A stretch of DNA of 64,000 nucleotides. Source: Turnera subulata (Eukaryota; Streptophyta; Magnoliopsida; Malpighiales; Passifloraceae). The notes below the pieces were generated by a model. The model saw only the letters and a program-made list of their open reading frames with translations. It had not been told where the DNA came from and did no database searches. A program made the translations under genes and the position numbers. Location: positions 1 to 64,000 of the forward strand of contig JAKUCV010002051.1 in assembly GCA_028386065.3 (NCBI GenBank), in the 5' to 3' direction. Shown here piece by piece: positions 33,226 to 44,399 of the stretch (position 1 is its first letter; each line of letters starts with the position of its first letter).

Positions 33226-34043
33226 TCAAAGAACAATTCGAACTCCGGACAACGAACCTTGGTGATGGGGCTCAGGGAATCCACAAAATGGGAAATCTTC
33301 TAATTCCTCCATAAAATATCCATTCAAGATCTTTAAATATGGTGCCATGGTGATTTCCAACTTTTGCTTATCTTCCCTGGCTAGTGCCCTTGCCCGAACT
33401 TTCTCTCCTTGCTCTTCCAGTTCTATAGACGTTGGGGTATAGCCCAACCCAAATGACGACACTACTTTTGGGGAACAGGGGATTTCCACCACACCTTATT
33501 GTCTCCTTCCTAATCCCATGGCTGAAAAATACTTCATGGTCCTAATGATCCCCATTATTGTTGAATTACCATAGGAATCGTAAGAGGGAGGCAAGGTGAT
33601 ACTCTTCCACGGTGTCAAAGTTATCGTGCCTATGGATTCAAATACAAAACCAGAAAAAGACACTTCTTCGCATCCCTCAAATCCATACACCGGTCTGATA
33701 CTACTCCGGAATGAATCTCCTTTGACCGTGACCATGCCTCTCTTATATGGAAATCGGAGCATTGATGCAAAGTCGAGGCCACTGCCCGAGCTTGGTGCAA
33801 CCAAGGACTCCCAAGGACTAGGTTGAAACTGGATGCTATATCCAACACTTGGAATTCTACCAAGAAAGGAGCGGGCCCTACTATTACTTCAAGCTTGATC
33901 ATTCCTACTACCTCCCTTTTGGTGTTGTCGTATGCCCTTACCATTGTTCGAGAGGGCAAGAAGTCATCGGCGCCGAATCCCAGCAAACTTGCTATGTTTA
34001 ATGGGCAAACATTAAAAGCCGACCCATTATCGATTAACACCAA
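33226..34043 (-). pseudogene. Aspartic protease region of element B, frameshifted
   Basis: LIDNGSAFNVCPLNIASLLG is the protease active site with DNGS, as in element A. DIASSFNLVLGSPWLHQARA follows; then frames change near 33700 and again near 33493. The last part, GLGYTPTSIELEEQGEK, corresponds to the element A linker. No polymerase follows. Confidence 0.75.
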
Positions 34044-34211
34044 AAAATTTTACTCCCCTTTGCATGAAGGGTAGTACGTAAGGCCTCAGCAGTGCCCCTT
34101 TGTTTGGGCTCAAATCCTTGTATGAGAAGTAGAATAAGTTATCCGTCCCTAAAGAGGCTATCATGTTTGCCAGCCCTTCATGTGCAGTGTCAATGGGGAC
34201 ATGGGCCTTTC

Positions 34212-34503
34212 CCAAAACTTATAGGACTTTATCACGGTGCGGTTGGGAAGACATTAACAATCCCCACATTGACACATTGGCCTACATCTTCTTCAATTCC
34301 TAGATCACTGCTTCTTCCTCAGGTTCCACTGTTGCCACTTCCTCAGGTTCATCAAGTCCAAAACTTATAGGACTTTATCACGGTGCGGTTGGGAAGACAT
34401 TAACAATCCCCAAATTGACACATTGGCCTACGTCTTCTTCAATTCCTAGATCACTACATCTTCCTCAGGTTCCACTGTTGCCACTTTCTCAGGTTCATCA
34501 AGT
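34212..34503. repeat. 146-bp tandem duplication in the gag-protease linker of element B
   Basis: The stretch beginning CCAAAACTTATAGGACTTTA occurs twice head to tail (34212-34357 and 34358-34503) with few differences. It covers the SKPHRDKVL-type linker and duplicates it in this copy only. Confidence 0.8.
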
Positions 34504-34639
34504 TATAGGGGAGCTCGTTTAGCTACCTGCCCGGACCTAGTGATGACATCCACTTCCTCATCCAAATCAATATACTCATCCAGGTCTAGTACTAAACAGT
34601 TCTGCTCTTGCAAGATTTCAGCTGATATAACATCGTTCT

Positions 34640-35832
34640 CCCGTGTAGGTGCAATGGATTTGTCTAGGTATTAGGCCTCTGAGGCAAAACAATTTCATTT
34701 CTTTCTATTAGTTCTTGGATCTCATGACAGAGTTGTGTGCTGCTGTCAGTGGCGTGACAAGTCATTTGATGGAATTCACGGCGTAGATTCGGATCTCCTC
34801 TTATAGGCAGATCGGGTCTGGGTTATAATGGTTGCAACAGGTTATTTTTCATGCACTGCTTGAGTCACTTCTTCAATGACAAGGGGAGAGGGGTGAATTT
34901 CCTTTGCGCCATCTCTAGCTGCAAAGGAGCTTAAGCAGACACATGGTTCACTTCAGTAATCTTCTTCCCTTGTGTTAAGCTGAAATTGCTTCTAGGTGCA
35001 GGAGTATCCACCACCATCTTAACTTTCCTGAAGCAATTGCATCATCCAACAACATCTCAGTCCAGATGAGGGCTTTAAAGTTGGCATAGTAATTGCCAAT
35101 TATACGATCATAGTATGTCGGTTGGTGGTTCTTGATTACCATCTATACCTGCAAACCGGTGGGGGGCGATTCACCATTAGCGATGCTTTGTTGCCCCATC
35201 TCTTGATAAAGGCTGAGAAAGTTTCTTGGGCCTCTTCCTTGGTTGTCTCTAAGTCCCTCTTGGTCACATTTACCTCAATATTGTAGGCGTACTGCTTTGA
35301 ATGCAACACCCATGTCTTCCCACTTGGTTAGCTTTGTCTCATTTAATGACACGAACCACCGTAATGCAGCGCCCGACAAGGTCCTTTGGAATGGTTGGGC
35401 CATCACCTCGTCACTTACTCCCATTGGCTTCAGCGTCCTTACATGAATCTTCAGGTGGGTCTTTGGGCATCCCGTCCCATTGAATTTTTCAAAGTCGGTC
35501 ATCTTGAACTTCTCAGGTGGACGAGCGCTAGGGAATAATGACAACTGGGCTGGACTCCATTCTTTCTCTTTCAACTTGATGCTCTTCACCGCTTCTTCCA
35601 ATATTCGGAATCTTTTCTTTTCATCCTTAGCCTCCTGTGCTATTGAGTCGCCGTCAATATCCACCACCTTATTCTTCCCGACACTTGTCTTTGAAACCTC
35701 CGCGCCTTCGCTTTCAATAGCAAGCATCTTCTGCTTTTCCAGCATCTCGAGTAGCTTCATCGTTCTCCGACCCGAAAGCATGGCATGGGTTTCCCTAACC
35801 TTAGTCATATCTTCAGCCCCATTCTTGGTCAT
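34640..35832 (-). pseudogene. Gag of element B, broken
   Basis: An open frame of 185 codons (35275-35832) holds FNGTGCPKTHLKIHVRTLKP, LSGAALRWFVSL and TKWEDMG; it then shifts near 35285 and continues as VTKRDLETTKEEAQETFSAF in another frame with several stops. It corresponds to residues 1-250 of the element A gag. Confidence 0.75.
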
Positions 35833-36010
35833 GTTGTCCTACTATGCAAGAAGCAGGCGTAAGGGTTCAAGGTACCCGCGGGTTCGTTTTCCCACTATCC
35901 ACACACTCCTCCGTATTTCTATTTGCTTCATTGAATTGAATGGCACTTTGTTCACATATACTCAAATTCATAACGACCACACATATATAAGTATCAGACA
36001 TTAGTTTCTC

Positions 36011-36092
36011 ATGCATGAGATGCTCCGGTATGCAGCTGGTTGGGGGCCAAAGAACCGTCGCTAAAGGGTAGTTTGGCCTACTCACATGTGAC
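36011..36092 (-). promoter_or_regulatory. Conserved leader block of element B
   Basis: GCATGAGATGCTCC, GCAGCTGGTTGGGGGCC and CTACTCACATGTGA match the blocks in A and D. It lies between the primer site and gag. Confidence 0.55.
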
Positions 36093-36324
36093 GTAGGATG
36101 TCACGTGAGGTCGCTGACCCATTAACCCCCATCATTTCTAAACGACAAGAAATAGGTTCACTCTTGCCGATAACCCTGTAGGAGGGTATGTACTGGACCA
36201 GGAACCCTTTACCCTCTTATGATAAAAGCTTCACAAAATAATCCATGAATACAAGGCACATACAAGAAGCACAAAGAGCATATACTAATCAATGATTGCG
36301 CATAATCTCTCAAACCCTCTATGT

Positions 36325-36341
36325 CCCCAGCGGAGTCGCCA
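36325..36341 (-). other. Primer binding site of element B (tRNA-Arg type)
   Basis: On the minus strand TGGCGACTCCGCTGGGG, complementary with one mismatch to the tRNA-Arg(ACG) 3' end, two bases inside the right LTR. Confidence 0.72.
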
Positions 36342-36343
36342 AA

Positions 36344-38101
36344 TGTGAGTACCCGGCCCAAAATTCACTACGCTTACTCACCACCTTCAACTTAACCGTC
36401 ATACACATCTTTGGAGTCGCCACTCAAATTTTATTATAAGTCAAAATTCAGGGAAAAAACTTCCTTAGGCAACCAATGACTCCTTAAGGCAACCAATAAG
36501 TGAACCAAAGAAGTGGACCCGGGGGTTTGTCACGGATGGGAAGGTGTTAGGCACCCATCCATGTGGGTCGAGATCATATGCAATTAGAGATTAACATATG
36601 CCACATGCACAACAACACAAATAACAGAAATAAACAAAATTGATAGACAACAGAAAATAAAAAAAGATTGAGCTTACGTTTCAAACCACCAGAAACTGCC
36701 TATGTACCCCCTATCTTGGGTTAAAAGCTCACGTAGTTCTTACATGCATCACATCAAAATCATATCATTATCATCATCACGTCATAGCAACCAAACAATA
36801 GGAGTGTTAGAACGGATTACCTCTTGATGCCCTCCTCTAGCTCCAACTTGCTTACCAGTTCTTAGCAGAAAATTTTCTTGAATTCAAGTTGGAATTCGGG
36901 GCAGAAAGAAGACAAACCGGCATTTGGCGTCATCAGCAAACTTGTAGATCTTGGACTTAGCTTTCCAGGGACTCTAATAATGCAGCAAACCGATGCCCAC
37001 ATCTCTAGATATGGTGATTCTTCTAGGACTACCTGCACTAAAATCTTCTACTCGGGTTTCTCCTCTTTTCTTATGCAAATTTGCTCCAATCCGCCTTCTT
37101 CTTCTCCTCCTCTTGCTCTCCTCCTGCTGCTGCCTTCTTGTTACTCCTCTCCACGAAATTCCTCCAGATTTTCAACCCTTTCTTGGGTACCTAAGCTTGG
37201 GAAGAGAGAATTCTTCCAAGGACCTAAGCTTACGTGTGTATAGAGGGGGAAGAGAGAAATTATGTCAGTGAGGGTGAATGGGGGTTCCTATTTATAGTGT
37301 GTAGGGGCTCTGGATCAGGCATTGATCTAAGGGTCGAGATTGAATCCCTAGATCCAACGGTACATGCCCAGAATCAAGAAAATAAGAAAAATAAAGAGAA
37401 CTGCCGAAACTGGGGAGCGATCTCCCCCCAGCATCGGCGGTTATGTCGTGGTGACCGCATGGTGCTGGCGGTCATTCCTTGAAGCCTGCCAGAAGCTGAC
37501 GATCATGTCTCCATGTCCACCAGCACTTTTTTCCATTTTTGCTCTTTCCTTTTCGGTTTTGATCCTCATTATTCCGACTCTACTTGATTCTCACGCCTTT
37601 CCTAATCAGTTTTTTTTCCAATTTTAAGCTCCAGAAAGTTCCCTAACTTATAGCCTACCCTCACCCTTTTCCTATTTTTCCTTACTTTCTCTCCACTCCA
37701 CACTAAATACCATAAATATCAAAAACAAAAAAGGCAATATATTTATCCCGAATTTTTTATGTGCTTTAATTATTGGAGGATCCATATTCCATTATTTCAG
37801 GCTCCTAACTTGTTTTAAACCCACAATTAACTTAAATAGATCCAAAACAAATAAAAAGCTTAAAACAATATAAATATCCACATTTTATTAAAATTAGATC
37901 TTTAAATATTTAAAACTCAGAATTAAATCATCTCAATAACTCCAAGCAAAATACATTAAAAATCCAAAAATAATAAAATATTAGTATTCTATTAAAGTTA
38001 AATTAGAAACATATTTTTAGCCCAGGATTAATCCATAGCCAAAAATATATTTATAATCTAAATTAGTGGGGATATTAGTGGGTCAAAATTAGGTGTTCAC
38101 A
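36344..38101 (-). repeat. Right LTR of element B (5' LTR)
   Basis: From TGTGAGTACCCGGCCC to GGTGTTCACA. TATA CTATAAATAG is at 37288-37297 (minus strand) and the GACCGC/GGCGGTCA cluster at 37431-37508. Matches the left LTR closely apart from indels. Confidence 0.82.
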
Positions 38102-38316
38102 TTAGGGACCCATCTGTGTTGGGGCGAAATCGTGTAGAATAGAAGATCAATGCATGCTTTATGCTAAAACAACACAACAACAAAAACAAAAACAAGAATA
38201 AAAACAAAAGGGGAAATAAACAGATAATTGAGCTTGAGATTCCACCACTAGAATCCACCCTGGTACTCCGGCGACCGGATTCAGAGCTCACGTAGTTCTT
38301 ACATGGCACCACAACA
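38102..38316 (-). repeat. LTR fragment C1
   Basis: TTAGGGACCCATCTGTGTTGG and TCACGTAGTTCTTACATGGCACC are landmarks of this LTR family, but the element B LTR has already ended, so this is part of another LTR. It is followed by the Athila-like insertion. Its LTR coordinates overlap those of the piece right of the insertion, so the target was already rearranged. Confidence 0.65.
38312..38316. repeat. Target-site duplication of the Athila-like element, left copy
   Basis: CAACA before the left TG; repeated at 46059-46063 after the right CA. Confidence 0.85.
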
Positions 38317-39954
38317 TGATGAGTACGCATTTTGCACTCATTTCTTGGGTTCTCACAACGTTTTTAGCTTGCAAAATATTTATTTATTTTATTTTTCCGT
38401 CTTGTTTTAGTGTTTTCCTCCCTTTTATCTTTATATTTCCTTTTTCTTCAGGTTTTAACATTTTTATATAATTTAGAAATAAAAGCTTGATTTTTCGGAC
38501 AAGATGTGCAATCCGAGCATGGGCTGCCCAAGCGAACTGTTTCAGCATGGGCAACCTACGCACCTGTGGCAAGACAAGATGAAGCATCCCTGAAATTGGG
38601 TCCAAGGTTCCTTACAAGAACAGCCCAGGATCATGATGGACCAATTCATGATGGCCTAAAGCCCATTGTCATGAAGAAAAGAAGAAGGAAGCAAAAGCCC
38701 AACATGAAGGCGTGGTTGTTCACGTGAAAGCTCACCCATTTGCTCCCAAAGTGCATTTGATTTAGCTGATGTCATCCAAGACTTGGTCCACGAACATGTG
38801 GATTCATTTGCATGAAGCAAGCTCCCACTCACGTTGCATGGAAAAGTGGAGGGAAGGAGGTTATTCTGTTGGCTAATTTTGGAGGGAAGAAGTGGTCCAC
38901 CACTTCCTATTATTGGCGCAAAGTGGGGAGGCCACACATGCTCCTTCTTTGTCTCCTTCGGAACATAATTTCCAGCCACACATCCTACTCTCCCTTCACT
39001 ATATAAAGGACCACCCTAGAAGACAAAGACATGAAGTTCTACATCCAACTCAAATCGGCAAAAAACACAAGTAGCTTAGGATTTGTACTTCCTTTTGTTA
39101 CTTTGTAATTCCTAGTTGGCTGTAGCTTTTGGAAATTTCATAGCTTGGAGATTTGTCTCTTTTGGTTCAAGGTTGGCTCCAATTTCTCGTAAGTTTACTC
39201 TTGAATTAATTATGTTAAATTATTTCCAAGTAATTGTTATTTTCTTTAAAGCTATGTCTTGCTAGAATTCTTGTCTAGGATTAGGGGTTGAACTTGTTAA
39301 TATTTCATGCATATTTAATTAAAGTTTTATATCTGAATTTATTCTCTTTTAATCCGGTAATGAAACTTCACTATGTTAATTGACTGGCCATCTTTTAGCA
39401 TAAATTTATTATAGGGAAATGTTAAGTGACAGCGTCGTTTGCCTATAGAAAAACATTAAACGGACTTTAAAACCCGACCTGGAGGGAGGCGTACTTTTTA
39501 TTGGAGATTAAGTAGGTAAATTTCTTAATGCTCTTAGTTTATTTCATCACTTGCAAATGGATAGTGGACGTAAACTAGGAAGGGATTTTACGGCACTACG
39601 AGAGTAGGTTATCGATCTAGCTTAGATTTACCGTTTCTTTTAAGAGAGTTTATTTTCAAAATTAATTCATAGATTTTACATAGGCTAGCTATGTGGTGAC
39701 AGAACATGGTTTGCTTATGTTGAGCTTAATTGTATGGAAATGTTGGCAAGGAATTCCCCGAAGTCCTATATATTTAATATTATTGAATTTTAATCATTTT
39801 TATTTGCTTTATTTTTTCGATTCAAACATCAATCCTCAACATTATTTATTTCTCTAGATAATCATAAGTTGCTTAGTTGAATAGTACTTAACAAAGAACC
39901 CTGTGAGATGACCTTGGTACTACAAAAACCCTGTATAATTGTGGGAAGCTATCA
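38317..39954 (+). repeat. Left LTR of the Athila-like element (5' LTR)
   Basis: 1638 bases, TGATGAGTACGC...GAAGCTATCA. TATA box CTATATAAAG at 38999-39008 on the plus strand. The last 600 bases match the right LTR with very few differences. Confidence 0.88.
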
Positions 39955-39960
39955 AGTTTT

Positions 39961-39980
39961 TGGCGCCGTTGCCGGGGATC
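39961..39980 (+). other. Primer binding site (tRNA-Asp type)
   Basis: TGGCGCCGTTGCCGGGGATC six bases after the LTR is complementary to the 3' end of plant tRNA-Asp, as in Athila and related elements. Confidence 0.85.
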
Positions 39981-40109
39981 GGCGTTAATATTATTTAACT
40001 TAGTGATTAGGTTATTCCAGATTTTTATTTTTCATTTTCTTTTTCACCCGTTTGGGTTGTTTTTCTTCTATTTCTTCTTCAGATTTCTTCAAGTTTTACT
40101 GGAGGAGAG

Positions 40110-42161
40110 ATGGAGGGACACGTAAGGCGCGTCATCGAGGAGATCGAAGGAGTCCAATACGGACCTCGGCGTAGACCAGACCGGGATTTCTCTGTCCCCG
40201 ATGCAACCCTTGCGTAGTCCAGTGTGGTCCGCCAAGCTATGCAAGCCAATAACTTTGAGCTGAGGCCAACCCTGATCAAGATGGTCCAAAATGAGCCTTT
40301 CTGGGGTTCCTCCATTGAAGACTCAAACCAACATTTGCAAGATTTCCTTGAAATCTACGACACAATCAAGGTGGATGGAGCCTCCGAGGATGATATCGAA
40401 CAACACCTTTTTCCTTTCTCACTCATGGACAAGGCAAAGGCGTGGTTAACTGCACAGGCTCCTGGGACGTTTGATACATGGGCTTCCTTATCACAGGCGT
40501 TGTTGAAGAAATTTTTCCTGCCCAGCAAAGCCATGATGTTAAGGAACAACATCATGGAGTTCAATCAGAAGTCCAATGAATCGTTCTACGATGCATGGGA
40601 AAGGTTTAAAGAAGCACTGAGAAGATGCCCACAGCATGGCCTTCCTGACTGGCTGATCGTGGAAAAAATTTATGCAGGCCTGTGTGAGTCCCTCCGAGCA
40701 CACGTTGATACTGCAGCTGGAGGAGTTGCCTTAGCAAAAGATGCTGAGGATGTGTACGAATTGTTCGAACACATCGCCAGCAAAAAATTCGAATAGCCAG
40801 GTGAGCTCACAAGAACAGCCGGAGTTCTTGAACTTGACGTGATAATATTGAACGCCAAGATGGATGCCCTTATGAAAACCATGAATGGGAAAGGACAATC
40901 CCATTCCTGTGCTAGATGCGAAGGAGGTTATTAGGAGTGCCCGGCAGAGGGAGGCTATGAGCAAGCATGCAAAGAGCAAGTGAGTTACATCAACAAGAGA
41001 GTCCAGAAGGACCCTTATTCAAACATCTACAACCCAGGTTGGAGGGACCACCCTAACTTCTCTTGGAAGCCTCAACAGCCCAACCAAAATCAAACCGGAA
41101 GCGGTCCTCTCAGATTTCCTCCTAAACAACCTGCACAGGCATACCAACAAGCGTATCAACCAGCTCCTCAAGATGACATGCAATACTTCATGACAAATTT
41201 TATGAAGCAACAACAACAATTCATGGAGTAGCGACTAGTTGTGAAAGGGATTTCTGACGAGATTAACAATCTCAAGAGTTAGATCGCACAAGCTCGCCCT
41301 AGTCAGGGCAATCCTGGCAAATTACCGGGCAAGCCGGAGGTCAACCCTAATGCTCAATGCAATGCAATCACTCTTAGCAGTGGTACTCAATACGAAGAGC
41401 GGCAACCACCCCCAGCCCCGGTAAAAGAGGCAGAGCATGGTCAGGCCATGCAAAAAGACAAGCCTGCGGAGCATTAGCAGGCTGTGTCAGCCGAAAAGGG
41501 GAAGGCAAAGAAAGATGAAGTTAGGGCTTATGTTCCATCTATTCCCTTCCCTCAACGGCTCAACCCACTGGTCCATGACAAGAAGTTTGGACTCTTTCTT
41601 GAAATAATGAAAAAGCTCTACATTAACATTCTGTTCCTCGAGGCCGTGTCCCAAACACCTACATATGCAAAATTCTTAAAGGAAATCTTGTCCAATAAGA
41701 ATAAATTGATTGACTACGGGACAGTGGCCTTGACGGGTGAATGTAGGGCAATCATTCAGAATAAGCTTCCAGATCCCAGAATGTTCACTATCCCCTGCGA
41801 CATAGGGAAGGTTGACATCGAAAGAGCACTTTGCGATCTTGGCGCAAGTGTTAGTGTGATCCTTTTGTCAATCAGCAAGCAACTTAAACTAGGGGATCTG
41901 AAACCTACTGCTATGTCACTGCACCTAGCAGATAGGTCGGTCAAGTATCCAGTGGGAATTTTAGAGGATGTTCCTATCAAAATTGGGAACTTCTTTGTCC
42001 CGGTTGATTTTGAGATCCTCGACATGGAAGTAGACAACCACGTGCCAATCATTCTGGACGACCCTTTTTGGCAACTGCTGGTGCCATCATTGATGTTAAG
42101 GGCGGGAAGCTCTCGCTACAAGTCGGCTCTGAAAAGATTTGTTTCGCTGTTGATGAAGTAA
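40110..42161 (+). pseudogene. Athila-like gag-protease, interrupted by six TAG codons
   Basis: From ATG 40110 one frame runs to 42161 with stops only at 40215, 40794, 40932, 41229, 41280 and 41475, all TAG. Gag shows FWGSSIEDSNQHLQDFLEIY, AKAWLTAQAPGTFDTWASL and LLKKFFLPSK with FYDAWERFKEALRRCPQHG, typical of Athila. A glutamine-rich region follows (41100-41230). The protease has ALCDLGASVSVI with DLGA at the active site and LHLADRSVKYPVGILEDVPI. Each TAG can be read as a former CAG glutamine. No full-length product is possible without readthrough. Confidence 0.82.
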
Positions 42162-42775
42162 TTCGTAAAGCAGTGCCAGATGAGTCGTGTTACTGCCTTG
42201 ACACAGTTGAAATAGCAGTTGACAAAGCTTTGCACAGGATGGCTATGCAAACGCACTATTGGCGTGCATTGCTCTTAATAAAGGCATTCAGGACCCAGAC
42301 CCTGAAATAGCAGGCTATGCACACCAAATTGAGGTTTTGTCCCTGGTGTCTGATGAAGAAGGCATGAGATTTGCGAAGTTAGACAAGGTGCCAGAAGTCA
42401 TGACAGAAGAAAATGCTCCGAAGGTTAAGATGAAACCTTTACCTCCTGAGCCCCAACGTGCATTACTGGGAACAAACTCCACACATCCAGGTGGTATAAA
42501 AGTGAGTTTTGCTGAGGGAGAGGAAGATAAGTTGTTGAACGATAAGGGACGACACAAGAAGACAATTGTGTATTCCACTGATGAGCTTCTCAGGACTAAT
42601 CCCTCAGTTTATACTCATAAAACTGGCAGAAAAGGATCCAAACACTGGGGTGGGAGTATCATTCAAAAACAAGACCTCAGAATTGGAAACCGAGTCTTGT
42701 TGCCAAAGCTTTATGATCCTGGAGAGCCTACCAGACAAGAGATAATGCAACCGTTCTCCAACCCACCTTCATCTT
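42068..42775 (+). pseudogene. Post-protease linker of the Athila-like element, frameshifted
   Basis: ATAGAIIDVKGGKLSLQVGS continues the protease domain after a frameshift near 42068. The frame moves again near 42255 and runs to TGA at 42775 with MKPLPPEPQRALLGTN-type sequence, where reverse transcriptase should start. What follows is unrelated to a polymerase. Confidence 0.65.
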
Positions 42776-44384
42776 GAGGAGGTCCGAGTCCAGCTACAAG
42801 ACGTTAAAGAAGCGCTGCGTGGGAGGCAAACCACGATTCTTTCCCTTATTCCGCAAATAAAAGCAGCAAGTTCAGGTTCCTTTAGTTCTTTTGTTATTTC
42901 AATTTATTTTCTTTTAAAAATTTTTGGTCCGCAAGTTCATTTTTTGCTAAATATGATTGCTGCCCCTGTTTTGATTTTTGGACTTTTCTAGTCTATTTTT
43001 GTGCAGTGAGGACACTGCAAGTTTTAAGTTTGGGGTGGCTATACTTTCAGCATAGTGGTTGCGGCCTTTTATTTCTTTTTAGCTTTCTTAGCATGATAAT
43101 AAGTAATTTTCTTCAGTTTATTTTTCTTTTTTTTTTGTTTGAATAAATTTTTGCAAGTTACAGATGAACCCGTTGGGCTTAATTGGGCCCAATCTGACCC
43201 AAGTACAAGGATTTCTCTGAGTTTCCACGTTCGAGTCTCGTGTCCACTTGCATGAATAGTGGGGATGAGTTCCCAAATGGCCGAGTTACGCTTGTTGGTA
43301 AATTTTTCTAATTGGTTTCAATTCGCTTCTAAACTCTTGACTTTGTTTGTTTTTGTTTAAACACATTTGGCATAAATCTTTTGCGTCTTAAAACAGGTTC
43401 ACAACTCGATCAATGCAAAATTATTACAAGGGTTGTTTTTCAGGGATAGGATTAAGGCATTCTTTCGCAGCCTACACAAACCATATAGCCTACCCATGTA
43501 TATACATTTACCTTTGTAAACCACTTCGAGCCTTTTTTCTGATAGCCATTTTTTGTTCGTAAACCCACATTCACCACCTATACCCTTTGAACCTATGGCT
43601 ATCACCATATTTTTCATAGACATTTACCCATGTGCATTTGCCCGAATTCATCTTTCGTTAACATATGCCTAACATCAAGAAAAGTGGTGGTTCATCTACA
43701 CACGGGCACAACACAAGCAGCCTGTGTCGACGTTGGAGAGATCATTTGCCTTTGCTTAAAAAAAAAAAAAAAAGAGAGAGAGATACTTCACAGAAAAAAA
43801 AAAAAAGAAAAAGAAATGATGCATCTTGCAAAAAAAAAAAAGAAAAGAAAATAAAGAAGGCAACACACAAAAAAAAAAAACTCTCCATGACGCCCACAAT
43901 GTTCTTTAGAACCATTACGAAGACACCTTGCATGGCTATGTTACGGTAAGATTCTACTTTTGGGCATTTGCATCTTTTGAATTCCTTTATCCCTTTCTTT
44001 CTTAAACATAACCCAAGCCTCATTTCAATCCGAATAAAGACCTTTTGATCCCTATAAATCTATCCTTGTCATTAGTGGAGATCGGGAAGTGAATCTGCAT
44101 ATTTGATCCCATTTTTGATTTTATAATTGCCAAATTTATTATTACTAGCAAATAAAGAGGAAAGTTGTGAATTAGAATCAATGGGATTAATTGCCTAACA
44201 AAGTGCATATTCGGACCATCTTGCCACCTTTTCTCACGATTCTTGCAGGTTGGATACCGATGCTTCCTTTTTGATAATTAGAGACTTTCCATGTAACTTT
44301 TGTTGATTGGGTTGCATTGATTCTAATGGGTAAGACGTTTTCATTCTGATTTTTCAAGATAATTGCTTGCGGACAAGCAAAATT
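42776..44384 (+). other. 3' non-coding region of the Athila-like element
   Basis: Starts with GAAGCGCTGCGTGGGAGGC, a sequence common in the 3' region of Athila-type elements. AAGTTTGGGGTGGC near 43027 resembles the polypurine tract at the right end. Long A-rich tracts interrupted by G lie at 43757-43880; ORFs there (lysine runs) are artefacts. No env-like gene is recognised. Confidence 0.55.
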
Positions 44385-44399
44385 CTAAGTTTGGGGTGG
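44385..44399 (+). other. Polypurine tract of the Athila-like element
   Basis: AAGTTTGGGGTGG directly before the right LTR is the expected plus-strand primer region; the same motif occurs once more near 43027. Confidence 0.6.

Larger units (their letters stand above)
27722..38101 (-). mobile_element. Element B: relative of element A, decayed
   Basis: A 10.4-kb LTR element read leftward. Two LTRs of about 1.7 kb (27722-29435, 36344-38101) flank a decayed gag and protease on the minus strand and a decayed PMD/DUF7745-like gene on the plus strand, at the same places as in element A. A striking 22-copy repeat array fills the 3' non-coding part. No reverse transcriptase or integrase is seen. The left side continues into more B-like leader instead of a target-site duplication. 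The bases after the right LTR (TTAGG) continue as part of a related LTR, so B probably inserted into an older LTR. Confidence 0.78.

Noticed and set aside
38384..39074. Short ORFs on both strands, recurring at 44476-45176
   Set aside because: They lie in the two LTRs of the Athila-like element and recur for that reason.
43630..43949. Lysine-rich ORFs
   Set aside because: They arise from A-rich tracts in the Athila 3' region.
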